64,000 bases of DNA from Takakia lepidozioides (Eukaryota; Streptophyta; Takakiopsida; Takakiales; Takakiaceae): positions 27,156,001 to 27,220,000 of the forward strand of contig CM060734.1 in NCBI GenBank assembly GCA_030704615.1, read 5' to 3'. The first letter of the stretch is position 1. The number at the start of each line of letters is the position of its first letter. The notes under the pieces are model-generated. The model had not been told where the DNA came from, ran no database searches, and was given only the letters and a program-made list of their open reading frames with translations. Shown piece after piece: positions 44,897 through 56,904 of this stretch. Made by a program: the position numbers and the translations under genes.

Positions 44897-47115
44897 TCAT
44901 CCTCCAGCAATTTTTGGGCTCAGGCCAATTGAATAGCCCCGCTTCACAACATTTTCTAGTTTGTACCGCAACTCTACTGTGTCTACACACAAGTTTTCCA
45001 GAGCGGAAGCAAAACAGGTTCCAGTAGACATATCGTTGAACAGACTTGCATCGAACATGTTACCCCCATTTATTGCCTGGGCTATCTTCCCAATTGCAAA
45101 GGTCTCTGATGGCACGGTTAGAAGGGGCCTACGAGGTGTGTCATCTGACTGATTGTTGGCTACATTATGAACAATTGCAATTTCAGGTGCAATCCACCAT
45201 CTATGTGTGAGAGTCTTTATCATCTTGTCTCTGCTCTCGAAAATGCACAACGTGGTTTTTGGGTCATCCGTCGTGGAGGCCATCCCCCAATCGCATACCC
45301 CGATGTACACATCTTCAGACCCTTGTGGAAAATGCAACAAGATGTTGTCGGGGGACATGTTGTTGTGCAAGAGGTAGTGATTATGGACGTTGAGCATGAT
45401 GTGCAAAAGCGCCCATGCCAATTGGGTGCGATTATGTCGGAATCAAACTAGTCGGTTGACCTCCTGCATTTCCTGCTCCGTCCCCCGTCGTTCCATTAAC
45501 TCCCTGTTATCCCGATCATTCCCCCATTTCCTGTCAATACTCAACCATGATCGTATGGTCCCCCTATTCCACCAATGTGTGTAATCTTCATTTCGACGTG
45601 GATGCAACGCAAAATACTTTATGATGCCGAAATGATGGAACTTTATAGCCAACGCCTCATTGTTATGTTGGACTTTGGCAAGCTCAGCATTTGTTTCCCT
45701 GGGCGTTTTCCCTGCTAGCTCCCAAGATGGAGGAATAAATTGATCCCCAACAATTCTAACCCTCCGAATTGTACCATACCCTCCCTGTTTGGGCGCGCCG
45801 AGTTGTTGTACCTGTGCGTTTGTGGATATGTATCTCACGTTCAATGCCGCATCCGCGGACGAGGACCCTGCCTTCCATGGGAGTGGTTTTGTACGTCGTT
45901 TGGTGTGGGCTTTTGCCATGTCAGACCACCAATCCACAAGCACAAACAACTCCTCATCCGAAGTTGGCATGCGACCTTCAGCTACAGGTGTTCTCGTAAC
46001 AAACTTGTCCATGGTTTGCCTCAGATTCCATGTGGAATCATGGGCCCGGTCCTCCATCCATTTCGTGAACTGGAACTTCGCCCTGTCCTCCTCCCATTCA
46101 TCCCCGGCCAAAGCCTCCCTCATTCTCATCTCCATATTGTGCTGAAATCTAAGGAACCCCTCATTCCCATGTCGGACATACAAAAGATTCAAACGCATTA
46201 TGTCATTGTCCTTCAAATAATCCAGCACTACTTGTGTCGCGGCCCTTTGCCTTGAGGGCAAGGGGGTCGGGACACATGAGGGGCTGCCCCTGTGGTGGGG
46301 GCAGCGGCAGCGATAGGTATGGGGGGCTGAAGCACCCTTGAGTGCCCAAGGCACTCAGGGAAGCGGAGGCGCTCACTAGGTGGAGCCCCGCACACCGGGT
46401 TGCGGTGGGGGTGGCTCCACAAGGGGTGGTGGTAGCTTAGCGGGACTTAGTGGGGGTGGCATAGGACTCACCATGGGGGCGGAGACCTCGTGGTCGGAGT
46501 CGTGGGGAGTCTTGGGACTCATCACGGTCCATAGGGGCCGTGGTGAGTGGGCCAAGACTCACCGCGACTCATTACCGGGAGTCGAGGGTTTTCGTGGTGG
46601 TTCGCCATAAAATGGCATGGCTGGTTGTGAAACCCCCGCGGACAGCTACAGAAGTATATATAAGGGGAGTAGTGACCCGAGAACGGTGCAAGCCCGTTGG
46701 TGACCAAAAAACTAGTGAGTAAGCGAGCGAGCCGGAAAGCGACCAAAGAGTGGGGAGCTGTTCCGGACTGCCATCTACCAAAGGGAATTCTCCTAGTCCC
46801 AAATAGGTGGAGGGTTTAGTGGGAAGCGAAGGGGGACCGTTATGTCCCAGTGAGCAGCCGAAGCTCCAAGTTGGCCCGGGCGGTCAGGTTGGGAGTCAGG
46901 CGCGCGCACCGAAGCGAGTAACTATGACTTGAAGGGGAGCTTATCGAAGTGAGATGCGCGACAACTTGCTTCACCACCTTCGCGGCCTCTGCGCTTGGAT
47001 AGTCTTTTTTTGTTGACCTGACTATCCCGTTCATGTGCATGTTTACGCTTCCTACCTTTACGCCCACTTCCCGAGGAACCCCTGACACTGCGTTCGAAGC
47101 AACGTTTCCGGACAT
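44897..47115 (-). pseudogene. Protein-kinase-like gene, copy B, split by a solo LTR
   Basis: Leaving out the LTR and one target copy (46,230-46,963), the reading from ATG 47,115 to the stop at 44,897 is exactly 495 codons in one frame. There is only one internal TGA, at about codon 313. It appears intronless. Landmarks are a glycine loop 'KQGGYGTIRRV' (about residue 200), an A-I-K lysine (about 246), 'LLHNNMSPDNILLHFP' (about 341), 'GVCDWGMAS' (about 364) and 'WWIAPE' (about 399). In the HRD position it has HNN, so the catalytic aspartate is replaced by asparagine. DFG is DWG. Copy A keeps the aspartate. The first 190 residues are an unknown domain shared with copy A. The internal TGA aligns with an arginine in copy A, as expected for CGA to TGA. 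It is likely a decayed member of a multicopy family. Confidence 0.82.
46235..46963 (+). mobile_element. Solo LTR with 5-bp target-site duplication
   Basis: The block starts TGTCGCGG, ends GCGCGACA, is 729 bp long and matches the 26.8-27.6 kb LTR. It is flanked by ACTTG at 46,230-46,234 and ACTTG at 46,964-46,968, a perfect 5-bp duplication. The LTR promoter still has TATATATAAGG near 46,655. Internal sequence is absent, so this is a solo LTR left by recombination between the two LTRs. Confidence 0.95.
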
Positions 47116-47510
47116 GATGAAAGTACTCTGCGGAATAGACGCGGCTTCGTAACGGAAAACTAAACCCAGACTATTGATAACCTTATATACTAGCAGACCA
47201 ATTTCCTCACCCTCTATTGGTATAGTACCCAAAGCAAACTCTCCCGTAGTCCCAGGAAAAAAAAACAAAAACTCCTTCCCTATACAAATCCACTTTCTCC
47301 CCCCCCACACTCAGTTTTGGCCACCGAAGTTCAAACTCCAAGAAGCCCCAGAACCGCACTCACAGAGAGGGAAAAAAATGGGTTGGGAATGAGGGGTAGG
47401 CCCTTCTATACTGCCTGGAGAGGCCTAACGTGCGACCGCCTCTGATGCCTATTCACGCCTCGCCACGTGTCCAGAGAGCAGTCGCACCTAATAACAAAAA
47501 AAAAAAAATT
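47116..47510. other. Leader of kinase-like copy B
   Basis: The frame is open upstream of the chosen ATG to 47,310. The ATG at 47,115 was chosen because the start region then resembles copy A in length and composition. No other feature is seen. Confidence 0.4.
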
Positions 47511-47511
47511 C

Positions 47512-47891
47512 TGCGACCACCACGGGCCGGTGGTCGCACCCATTTAAAAAATAATTAAAAATGTGCGACCATCCCCTGCTGGTGGTCGCACCCATTTAAA
47601 AAATAATTAAAAATATGCGACCATCCTCTACTGGTGGTCGCACCTATTTAAAAAAATTGCGACCAACACCTGTTGGTGGTCGCACCCAATTTTTTTTTAA
47701 AAAAAAAATGTGCGACCACCCTCTGCTTGTGGTCGCACCTATTAAAAAAAATGAAAATGCTGCGACCACCACCTGCTGGTGGTCGCACCCATTTAAAAAA
47801 TAAGAAAAAATGTGCGACCACCCTCTTCTGGTGGTCGCACCTATTTTACAAAAATAAAAATTTGTCTAACCAACCTTTGCTGACGGTCGCA
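47512..47891. repeat. Hairpin array, GCGACCACC...GGTGGTCGC (array 1)
   Basis: Eight units are spaced about 50 bp apart. Each has GCGACCACC or a close variant, about 7 bases, then GGTGGTCGC, so each unit is a near-perfect hairpin of about 27 bp. The spacers are A/T-rich. The last unit (about 47,864-47,891) is degraded. A second array lies at 63.65-63.97 kb. Confidence 0.93.
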
Positions 47892-48027
47892 TGATTGACA
47901 ATATAAATCATAATATATGAATTTTACAAACAATTAATGAAGTCCACGTAATGAGGCCACATCGGTTGCCACGTCGGTTCTCATAGTAAATAGTCAATAA
48001 TAAAGTAAAAAAATAAACATATTTATG

Positions 48028-48127
48028 TACAGTAACGTCGGTTTAGGACGTGACGTGACGCACGTCCGTCGCTGACGTCGGACGTGACGCTGACGCGTCA
48101 ACGCCACGTCACATCCAAATTTGCAAC
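48028..48127. promoter_or_regulatory. ACGT-core cluster at a repeat breakpoint (copy B)
   Basis: Seven or more ACGT cores occur within 85 bp. Read on the minus strand, the block runs CCTAGTT, about 16 bases, TGACGTGGCG, TTGACG, and further ACGT cores. This follows the same order as the block before kinase-like copy A. CCTAGTT starts exactly where repeat R unit 3 is cut (after GGGGAT). Confidence 0.6.
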
Positions 48128-49530
48128 TAGGATCCCCAGGAAATCGCCCAGCACGGGTACGATGCAGCAAACAGGGTAGCAGCAAAGCGCAGACGCCATA
48201 ACGCTCTTCCCGCGAGCTCAGAAGCACTGCTCGTGCTTCTGACGGCGGGAGAGACATCCTAGGGCTCTTGCCCGATTTTTCATCCGTGCAGGATAAATAA
48301 TCAACACCACATCCTTTAAAACCCGACAGATTTTATCCGTAGCTAGGTTAAACGGTAGGTTTTAGGGTAGGGGTTAGGGTTTCACACCTTAACTAACCAT
48401 AATTAGGGGTAATTAATATCAGTCCAGGGCCATCAAAAACTGTACACTTCATCCGGTTCAGATGAAAAAAATTATTGAGTTCATCCGTTGGAAAAAGTCC
48501 AGCAGTAGGATGAAAAAACAGGAAATAGCATCCAAGGCATCGGTTTTACATCCTTACAGGTAATTCCACATCCCAAAAATGCCGCATCCGGTACGGATGA
48601 AAAAGCAATAAAAGAGGAATGAAAAAATTAATATCCTGGCATTTTTCACGGTATGGATGGAAAAATAGGATGCAATGGCAAACCCCCACAGAGGTAATTC
48701 CTCATTCTCTGATGACTCATCCGGTATGGATGAAAGTCAATAAAAGAGGAATGAAAAATCAGAGACTCGTCTTAGAGGTAATTCAGTGTCCACCCTGGTA
48801 GTTCATCCGGTATGGATGAAAAATCATTATAGGACGGGTGAAAAAACTGCCAGAGTCCATCCGGTATGGATGAAAACACAAGAAATTAACACTGAAAAAA
48901 CCGGCCAATTCCAAGGATGGAGGGAGACAAAGGGAGAGAGGGGGCACCCACCAACCAGCCCCTGGTATGGCAGTCCCTTATGGAGTGAGTGTGGTATGCA
49001 CTCACCCCGTAAGGGAGTGCATACCAGACCCCTTCATAAGGTTTCTCCCTCTTCAAAGTAGATTCCAAACCCTGGATAGTTATGCCATAGGGGTTGGAAA
49101 GGCCTACTTCCTCGCATTTCCTTGTTTAAGGACCAATAATTGGGTGTCATGGATCAACAAACAGGGATAAGAGAACACGAGACAAACCCCTCCAAACAAG
49201 TGTAACGCAGGATGGTAGCAACTTGCTGCCCATCTATACACCATCCTGGTTTTAAGGCCAGTTTTTCCAAAGGTATGATAAGCACATAGCATATTACAGC
49301 ATATTATCAGGCTGCCATCTTAAAAATCAGGGCCTCCTCTTCTTTAGAACTTGACAACCACTGAGGCCTTACCCATAAAACTCACCTCCTTTTTAAGGCC
49401 AAAACAGTACCTACCTTAATAATCCACAAGCACCGCTGTCAAAGATTACAAGACAAGGTAAGGTCCAGATGTTGGGCTTCAAGAGACATGCCTGCCAGGC
49501 CGAAATGCTCCATGAAAGGCAGCAAAACAT
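48121..49530 (-). repeat. Repeat R, unit 3 (inverted, permuted)
   Basis: On the minus strand, the order is the 31.14-31.37 kb segment, then a short join, then the 28.66-29.57 kb segment, then the start of the 30.3 kb segment. This is the tail-to-head junction of the R tandem array with about 1.5 kb deleted. The unit is cut at 48,127 by the ACGT block. Confidence 0.85.
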
Positions 49531-49546
49531 AAGGAGGTTAGCTATT

Positions 49547-49592
49547 TCATGAGCATGAGCGGCATGAGCGGCATGAGCGGAGTAGTAAGACA
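49547..49592 (+). repeat. CATGAGCGG micro-repeat (second site)
   Basis: Four CATGAGC words, three of them CATGAGCGG, occur after 'gctatttcatgagc', the same entry phrase as at 34.63 kb. R is on the opposite strand here, yet the words are on the same strand. Confidence 0.6.
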
Positions 49593-49779
49593 ATCGGTTT
49601 TCATGAGCAGAAGTACAAATTCTGCAAATAAAAAATATAAAAAATATTATTTTAATGGGATGTGTCAGGGAAAAAAGAAAAAAGAAAAAAACCAATATAT
49701 ATTCATTCTTTGAAGTAGAAATTGTAGTTTTGAGAGCCGTGCTCATGATATTTTGTCTTCCGCTCATGCGAATTCCGAG

Positions 49780-50135
49780 CGACATCTGCAAAAATGGCGC
49801 CGAATTTCACGGTAATAGGTTTCGCAAGCAAAAAAATCGGCGACGTATTGCGCGGTAATAGGTGTCTCCGGCGAAAAATGGTGCGGAATTTTGCCGTTAT
49901 AGGTCCCCTTCTTGAAGTGTAAGCCAAAATTTGGAAATGTGTGAGCCGTTTAATTTCGGTACATGGTAATTCGGTGCATGGTGTACAGGGCATTGTACAA
50001 ATGTTGGGCAATTCTGGGCCATGTAACTGGAAATTCGGCGCCATTTTTCCAAACATCGTTTCCAGACAATGTGGGAACTTAGCCAGTTTTCGGCCCAAAA
50101 AAGGGAAATTCGGCGCCATTTTTCCAGAAATGGCC
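49780..50135. repeat. Scattered GGCGCC palindrome boxes
   Basis: AATGGCGCCGAATTTC (49,795) and two GGAAATTCGGCGCCATTTTTCC-like boxes (about 50,031 and 50,107) repeat the core of the 37 kb and 54-57 kb arrays in a non-tandem setting. Confidence 0.75.
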
Positions 50136-50509
50136 CCCTCAACTGCAACTGTTGGAACTCCCAGATTTTCTGGAAGATTTGCAAATTTTTCCTGCCGCCA
50201 TCTTTGTATTGATTCTGTTTCGACATTGAATTGCCACTGGCCGTCAACGGATATCCAACAGTCCTAGTGTTTAAAAGACATCACTTTAATATGTTGCTAT
50301 CTCATTCTAGAGTTTTGGGGTGCAATTCATTACACTGCAAAACAAAGTCTAATGCATCAAAATGCAATTGCAAATATCATATGGTGGATGGATTCCCATA
50401 TTCCCCATCAATGATTACTGGAATCCCGGCCGAGGAGTTTGTGCAGCTATTCACGCTCAACACTGGTGCATGAATAAAGTCATCAATAGTCAAGTTCATC
50501 CTCACCTCT
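50136..50509. other. No gene recognised
   Basis: Unassigned sequence between the scattered GGCGCC boxes and the decayed coding region. No supported frame on either strand. Confidence 0.4.
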
Positions 50510-53500
50510 TCAGGTTAAATGTAATACAGATGCTTGCACGGATAATACTTTGACCCCTTCTTTGCTTCCATCAACGAGAAGTCCGTACAATTGCTCCACT
50601 CCAATCGTAATTGTGTATACGTCATCGCGTACAGGCTGACCAGCCATTTGCATCCCGATATAACACAGCCCAAGGCCGGGTGGGGGTACGTCCACGGAGC
50701 TCTGAATAGTGCAGCCATCCCAAGAGCATTGGCAATCGAGTCTCATCTCAACCTGTTGGGAGGGTGTCGTCTCTTCACTCTTCCGAATCACATGTGGGAT
50801 GTGCAGAATTGTCCAATCCGTCTCTACTGAAGACGAGCAGTCTGCAATGGGTGGGTCTGAGGAACTAGAAACGAGTGGCCGGGACGTCTGTGCATTGCAC
50901 CATTCAAAATCTTGCTGCAGAAAGAGCATCCGCCTCATTCTGAGAGAGGTTGCAATCCGGTTTTGTGGTTGCAATGTGCAATAGGCCAGACGCCCGGAGG
51001 CTCCGACATTCCCTGAATCCCGTACTTGGGGTTACCAAATACACATGTCATTATGTCGTGCCTACAGAACCAAAACGTCTGCGTTGTGGCGTGAGAGAAT
51101 GTGGGAGTCAAAAATGCTGAAACAAGGTACAGGTACAGCACCGTGTGGGTTCCTCCGAATCATCTCACCACAGCATGCTCTCGTATCCACCCGAATGGCG
51201 CAGCACTTCCCTCGAAATGCCGGCAATGTCCTTGCAATTCTCCACTATGACTCCGACACTCTTGTCTCCACAATGGGTTGTTGTACTGCGTTACTACAAA
51301 TGGCTCGTTAGTTCCTCGGGGCCCGTGCCCTGTGCTCAAAGGAGATGGCGATCTTGAACGTGCAGTGAGGACTTGCGGTGCTCGACCAAGACCTCCTCGG
51401 GCAACATCACGGGACCACGAGGGAGCGTGAGAATATTTTTGTCAGCTCGCCATGAATCATCTTCTCCGCCAGGTGCCTCGTCAAGTCTTCGTCTCACTGG
51501 ACAGGTGTGAACATCTCATTCCAAGTGTTGGCCTCTTTGAAGCAATGGCGTGTCCCGAAGGCCCTCTCGCAAGGCTGCCGCCCACTTGCGAGGATTCTTC
51601 GATTGAGGCAGGTAGTCCGCACAGCATTCCTGACCTGTCCGGCCCCAAGCCCCACTGTTTCCCTTTCAAGAACTCGTGTGTACCTGCATTGCTGCATATT
51701 GACCTGACAATGTCATTCGTTTTGTGGCAGTGGAGGATGTCCACCAGAAAGATGCTCCGAGAGGAGGCACGCCAGGAAAAGAATGTACTGATTCGGCCAT
51801 GTTTGTTGGCGGCATGTCGGTGTCGGAGTCCAGACACATTTCCTGCACATGCACATGTTGAGGGTACAAGCAAATACAAATAACGAGTAGCATAATATTA
51901 ACGGGACACGAATTCGTCCAACTCACCTCACGCATATAGTCGCGAACTGAGACAGGAACGATAATGCCACCCAAGCTAGCCAACTGACCATTGCTCCCTC
52001 GTCTGATTTCTTTACAGCAACTGACGTTGTCCACACAAGCCGTATACATGCAAACGTGTCTCTGCATCATCCAAGGTGGGGGCACGCTTCCACAGCAAGA
52101 ACATGGAACGGTGCTCCTCTCTGAAATCTGCGCCACGAGCCAGATTGTGTACTGCGACAAGCTCTGCAGAAAATGGAACCCCACAAGATCTTTCCTATGC
52201 CTTCCATCGGAACATTGGGGTCTCCCCGTACACCCTCTAGGATGGCAGCCCAATTGCTTGTGCGTTGTCCGCCATTGAAACCACGGAAATTGGGAGGGGG
52301 GCAATCCCGCCCTGGCCATCTGTTCGTTATTCCTTGCCAAAGAAGCATCTCCGATTGGTGTGTCCTCTCCTTTCATCTCACAAATATCAATTGTCATTAG
52401 CATACTGTAAGTGGGTGTCGTAGACATGTGCAGGCCATTGTCACCCATTGGTGATTTGCTAATTCGCTTTGATATGGTCGAACATGACCCAACTGTTTGA
52501 CAAGTCCCCACTCGTCATCCGGTCGACCAGTTCAGACGCCACTGCAGGCCCACACATGGACATTTTGAATACGAAAACAACGATCTACCTCAGTCCCTTG
52601 TCCAGGAAACCTACTTCCATGAATGTAGTCATACCACATCGTCGTTCACCTCCAGAATGGAGTGGATACGAAGCCCACGCCCAATTTTCTGTTTGCCAGG
52701 AGACAATTTGGTTTCGGACATTCGGTGAACAGACGTGGGACACCGACTCCAGCAATGCCTCCTAGTTTCCTCTCATGAGAGGAACTCTGTCGGAGCCGTC
52801 TTTTCCGACATAATTCTGGCCGAAGTGCCATCTTATGGGCGGCCTGCAGCTGTGATCTGTTTGGTGTTGGCATTAGGTGCAACCTAACCTCTTCCGGACA
52901 GCGAGCTGCTCTGTCTCGTGTGGCAGCCTCCCTGCGAGTTCCCCCTCGCCAATGTGACAATGGGGAGTAGCGAACCAACGTGTATGCAACGCCACGTTTG
53001 TCAGAGGTCAGGGGGAAACGGTTTTTTATTGCATACACATACCGAACTGCCTTGCAGCATTACAAATGCAAATAGACATGCAATGTGGTGGTTCTTTGCA
53101 ATGCGCACACTTAAATGTGGAGTTTGGAACCTTCTTCTGAGCTCAAAATGGTTGATGAGCTCGCTGTTGCCTGTCCAATCCGTCGTTTCCTGTGACCTCT
53201 GGATTTAAAGGTGGAAGCAAGTTGGGAGAAGAAACCACCGCAACGCGCCCCACACAAACAACGTAGCGCCCCGTCACACCATCGAGCATTCATCTGCTGG
53301 TGGTTTTGGTGACGCACCAAGGTATGACCGTCATGTTTCCTATCCATAACTATCAACATTCCGGCAACGCCATCCTCAAATAGTCCGTTCGAGGAGGGAA
53401 CTCAATAACATATTACCGTCGACGGCTGATCGGTAGGTAAGGTAAGACATGAACGGATATTTAATGGCGAACTTGTTGTAGTCCAGCACAGCCAGCTCCA

Positions 53501-54331
53501 AGCGGTCCATCATGGGAAAGCCCTCGCAGAATCAAGAATGGATCGAACTGCGGTGTTGTGCTGGGATATGACTCCCTCGTCCGCTGATGTCTCATTGAAG
53601 GACTCTTGCCGGATCTCTGCGCGGATTGTTTCGTGGAAGGCGGGCAAATGAAGTCCCCAACAGCCTTGTATATGACGTTGTCCGATGGTGGAACTCGCCA
53701 TTCCCTGCCGTCACCGAAATCATCATGGAGCACAACAATACTTTCGACTACAACTCCGTTTGAATCCTTCCTTTCCTCCTCCAAAAATATCGACCCCGGT
53801 TTCAGGCGGTATCGAAGATATTTCTCCATCACCCGGCAGATCTCCCCTATGCACGGAAATGTAGCTCTATGCTCGTGAGGAGGGCAGTACACTATAGCGC
53901 TCGGGTTTTTTTGCCATGGGAGTTGTGCACACAAGACTGCCAGGACGGCGTTCGGACAAGCGCCCTGGGAGAAGGGGGATGCAGCGAGGGGAAGGAATGC
54001 AGGGCCGATTTTTGGAAGCGACGAAGCCTATTCACGAATCCGGGGAGCCCACTCTCCCGAAAATCCACTGTCAGAGAGTTAATGAACCTTGTCTGCGGAA
54101 TGCGGCCCCTGGCCTTTGCGCAAGAACTGCCAACGGTATGCAGTCAGAAGGTATATGACCTGTGCAGATGCGCTGGGAAAACCAATCATTACGGCGTCTG
54201 ACAAGAAGCGTGGGGGGGCGAGCGTGCAAGCACCTTCCCCATGGACAGAGGGAACTGGCAGAGGTGGCATTCCAGTGGGTCTGATAACAAGATTGAGTGC
54301 TAGAACCTCGCTGCCAATCGTCAACATACAA
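50510..54331 (-). pseudogene. Badly decayed coding region of unknown family
   Basis: The minus strand shows many consecutive open pieces (54327-54079, 53934-53461, 53359-53111, 52511-51666, 51879-51481, 51141-50935, 50974-50510) broken by stops and frame changes. Codon-like composition is stronger on this strand. One piece has a Cys/His cluster, 'CAHCKEPPHCMSICICNA', near 53,100. Another has 'GRYRLKPGS'-like and 'VVESIVVLHDDFGDGREW' text near 53,760. I do not recognise a family. It may be a member of a multi-exon family like its neighbours, or several unrelated relics. Confidence 0.4.
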
Positions 54332-56730
54332 CAGCGGCGCCGAATTTGCAGCCGAGGCCGGTCGGACGAAGTCGTCTCGGGGGTGAGTCAGTCATCGAGC
54401 CGACAGAGAACATCCCCCGGATGGAAAAACGGTGCCGAATTTCCATCCGAGGCCCGTTGGATGAAGTCGTCTCGGGGGGAGAGGCCAACACATGGCCGAC
54501 AGAGAACATCCCCCGGATGAAAAAACGGCGCCGAATTTCCATCCGAGGCCCGTTGGATGAAATCGTCTCGGGGGGAGAGGCCGACACCTGGCCGACAGAG
54601 AATATCCCCCGGATGGAAAAACGGCGCCGAATTTCCATCCGAGGCCTGTTGGATGAAGTCGTCTCGGGGGGAGAGGCCGACAGAGAACATCCCCCGGATG
54701 GAAATTCGGCGCCGAATTTCCATCCGAGGCCCGTTGGATGACGTCGTCTCGGGGGGAGAGGCCGACACCTGGCCGACTGAGATCATCCCCCGGATGGAAA
54801 ATCGGCGCTGTTTTTCATCCGAGCCGGCCGGATGAAGTCGACTCGGGGGGAGAGGCCAACACCTGGCCGACTGAGATCATCCCCCGGATGGAAATTCGGC
54901 GTCGTTTTTCCATCTGAGCCGGCCGGATGAAGTCGTCTCGGGGGGAGAGGCCAACACCTGGCCGACAGAGAACATCCCCCGGATGCAAAAACGGCGCCGA
55001 ATTTCCATCCGAGGCCCGTTGGATGAAGTCATCTCGGGGGGAGAGGCCGACACATGGCCGACAGAGAACATCCCCCGGATGGAAAAACGGCGCCGAATTT
55101 CCATCCGAGGCCCGTTGGATGAAATCATCTTGGGGGGAGAGGCCGACACCTGGCCGACAGAGAACATCCCCCGGATGGAAAAACGGCACCGAATTTCCAT
55201 CCGAGGCCCGTCGGATGAAGTCGTGTCGGGGGGAGAGGCCGACATAGAATAGCCTCTGGATGGAAAAACGGCACCGAATTTCCATCCGAGGCCCGTTGGA
55301 TGAAGTCGTCTCGGGGGGAGAGGCCGACACTTGGCTGACAGAGAACATCCCCCGGATGGAAATTCGGCGCCGAATTTCCATCCGAGGCCCGTTGGATGAA
55401 GTCGTCTCGGGGGAGACGCCGACACCTGGCCGACTGAGATCATCCCCCGGATGGAGAAACGGCGCCGAATTTCCATTCGAGGTGCGTTGGATGAAGTCGT
55501 CTCGGGGGGAGAGGCCGACACCTGGCTGACAGAGAACATCCCCCAGATGGAAATTCGGCGCCGAATTTCCATCCAAGGCCCGTTGGATGAAGTCGTCTCG
55601 GGGGGAAAGGCCGACACCTGGCCGACTGAGATCATCCCCCGGATGGAAAATCGGCGCCGTTTTTCCATCCGAGGCCCGTTGGATGAAGTCATCTCAGGGG
55701 GAGAGGGCGACACATGGCCGACAGAGAACATCCCCCGGATGGAAATTCGGCGCCGAATTTCCATCCGAGGCCCGTTAGATGAAGTCGTCTCGGGGGGAGA
55801 GGCCGACACTTGGCCGGCTGAGATCATCCCCGGATGGAAATTCGGCACCGTTTTTCCATCCGAGCCGGCCGGATGAAGTCATCTCGGGGGGAGAGGCCGA
55901 CACCTGGCCGACAGAGAACATCCCCCGGATGGAAAAACGGCACCGAATTTCCATCCGAGGCCCGTCGGATGAAGTCGTGTCGGGGGGAGAGGCCGACACA
56001 TAATATCCCCCGGATGGAAAAACGGCGCCGAATTTCCATCCGAGGCCCGTTGGATGAAGTCGTCTCGGGGGGGAGAGGCCGACACATGGCCGACAGAGAA
56101 CATCCCCGGATGGAAAAACGACGCCGAATTTCCATCCGAGGCCCGTTGGATGAAGTCGTCTCGGGGGGAGAGGCTGACACCTGGCCGACTGAGATCATCC
56201 CCCGGATGGAACTTCGGCGCCGTTTTTCCATCCGAGCCGGCCGGATGAAGTCGTCTCGGGGGGAGAGGCCGACACCTGGCTGTCAGAGAACATCCCCCAG
56301 ATGGAAATTCGGCGCCGAATTTCCATCCGAGGCCCGTTGGATGAAGTCATCTTGGGGGGAGAGGCCGACACCTGGCCGACTGAGATCATCCCCCGGATGG
56401 AAATTCGGCGCCGTTTTTCCATCCGAGCCGGCCGGATGAAGTCGTCTCGGGGGGAAAGGCCGACACATGGCCGACAGAGAACATCCCCCGGGTGGAAAAA
56501 CGGCGCCGAATTTCCATCCGAGGCCCGTCGGATGAAGTCGTCTCGGGGGGAGAGGCCGACACATGGCCGACAGAGAACATCCCCCGGATGGAAAAACGGC
56601 GCCGAATTTCCATCCGAGGCCCGTCGGATGAAGTCGTCTCGTGGGGAGAGGCCGACACATGGCCGACAGAGAACATCCCCCAGATGGAAATTCGGCGCCA
56701 AATTTCCATCCGAGGCCCGTTGAATGAAGC
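54332..56730. repeat. 96-bp GGCGCC array
   Basis: About 24 units of 94-98 bp. Each unit starts GGATGGAAAAACGGCGCC or GGATGGAAATTCGGCGCC and continues GAATTTCCATCCGAGG. The second form contains the perfect palindrome GAAATTCGGCGCCGAATTTC. Units also alternate between 'cgacagagaacatccc' and 'cgactgagatcatccc' linkers. The unit lacks stops in several frames, which creates long open frames on both strands that are not genes. Confidence 0.95.
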
Positions 56731-56904
56731 CCGTATCGGCACTTCTTCAACAATTTTTAGTCGTTACATCAAGTTTTTCGCGTTTTTTTGTGTGGTTACA
56801 CACTAAACTTAGCGTTTTTTGCCTACAGGCCACATTTGGCACGTTATTCCCACCATTCTGGTCCGCTAAAGACAAATTCGTTGCCGGTTTTCCATCGATG
56901 AGGT

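Noticed and set aside
54321-56742. Long open frames on both strands in the 96-bp array (up to 323 codons)
   Set aside because: The unit length is a multiple of three or nearly so and lacks stops. The frames overlap on both strands and encode only the repeat.
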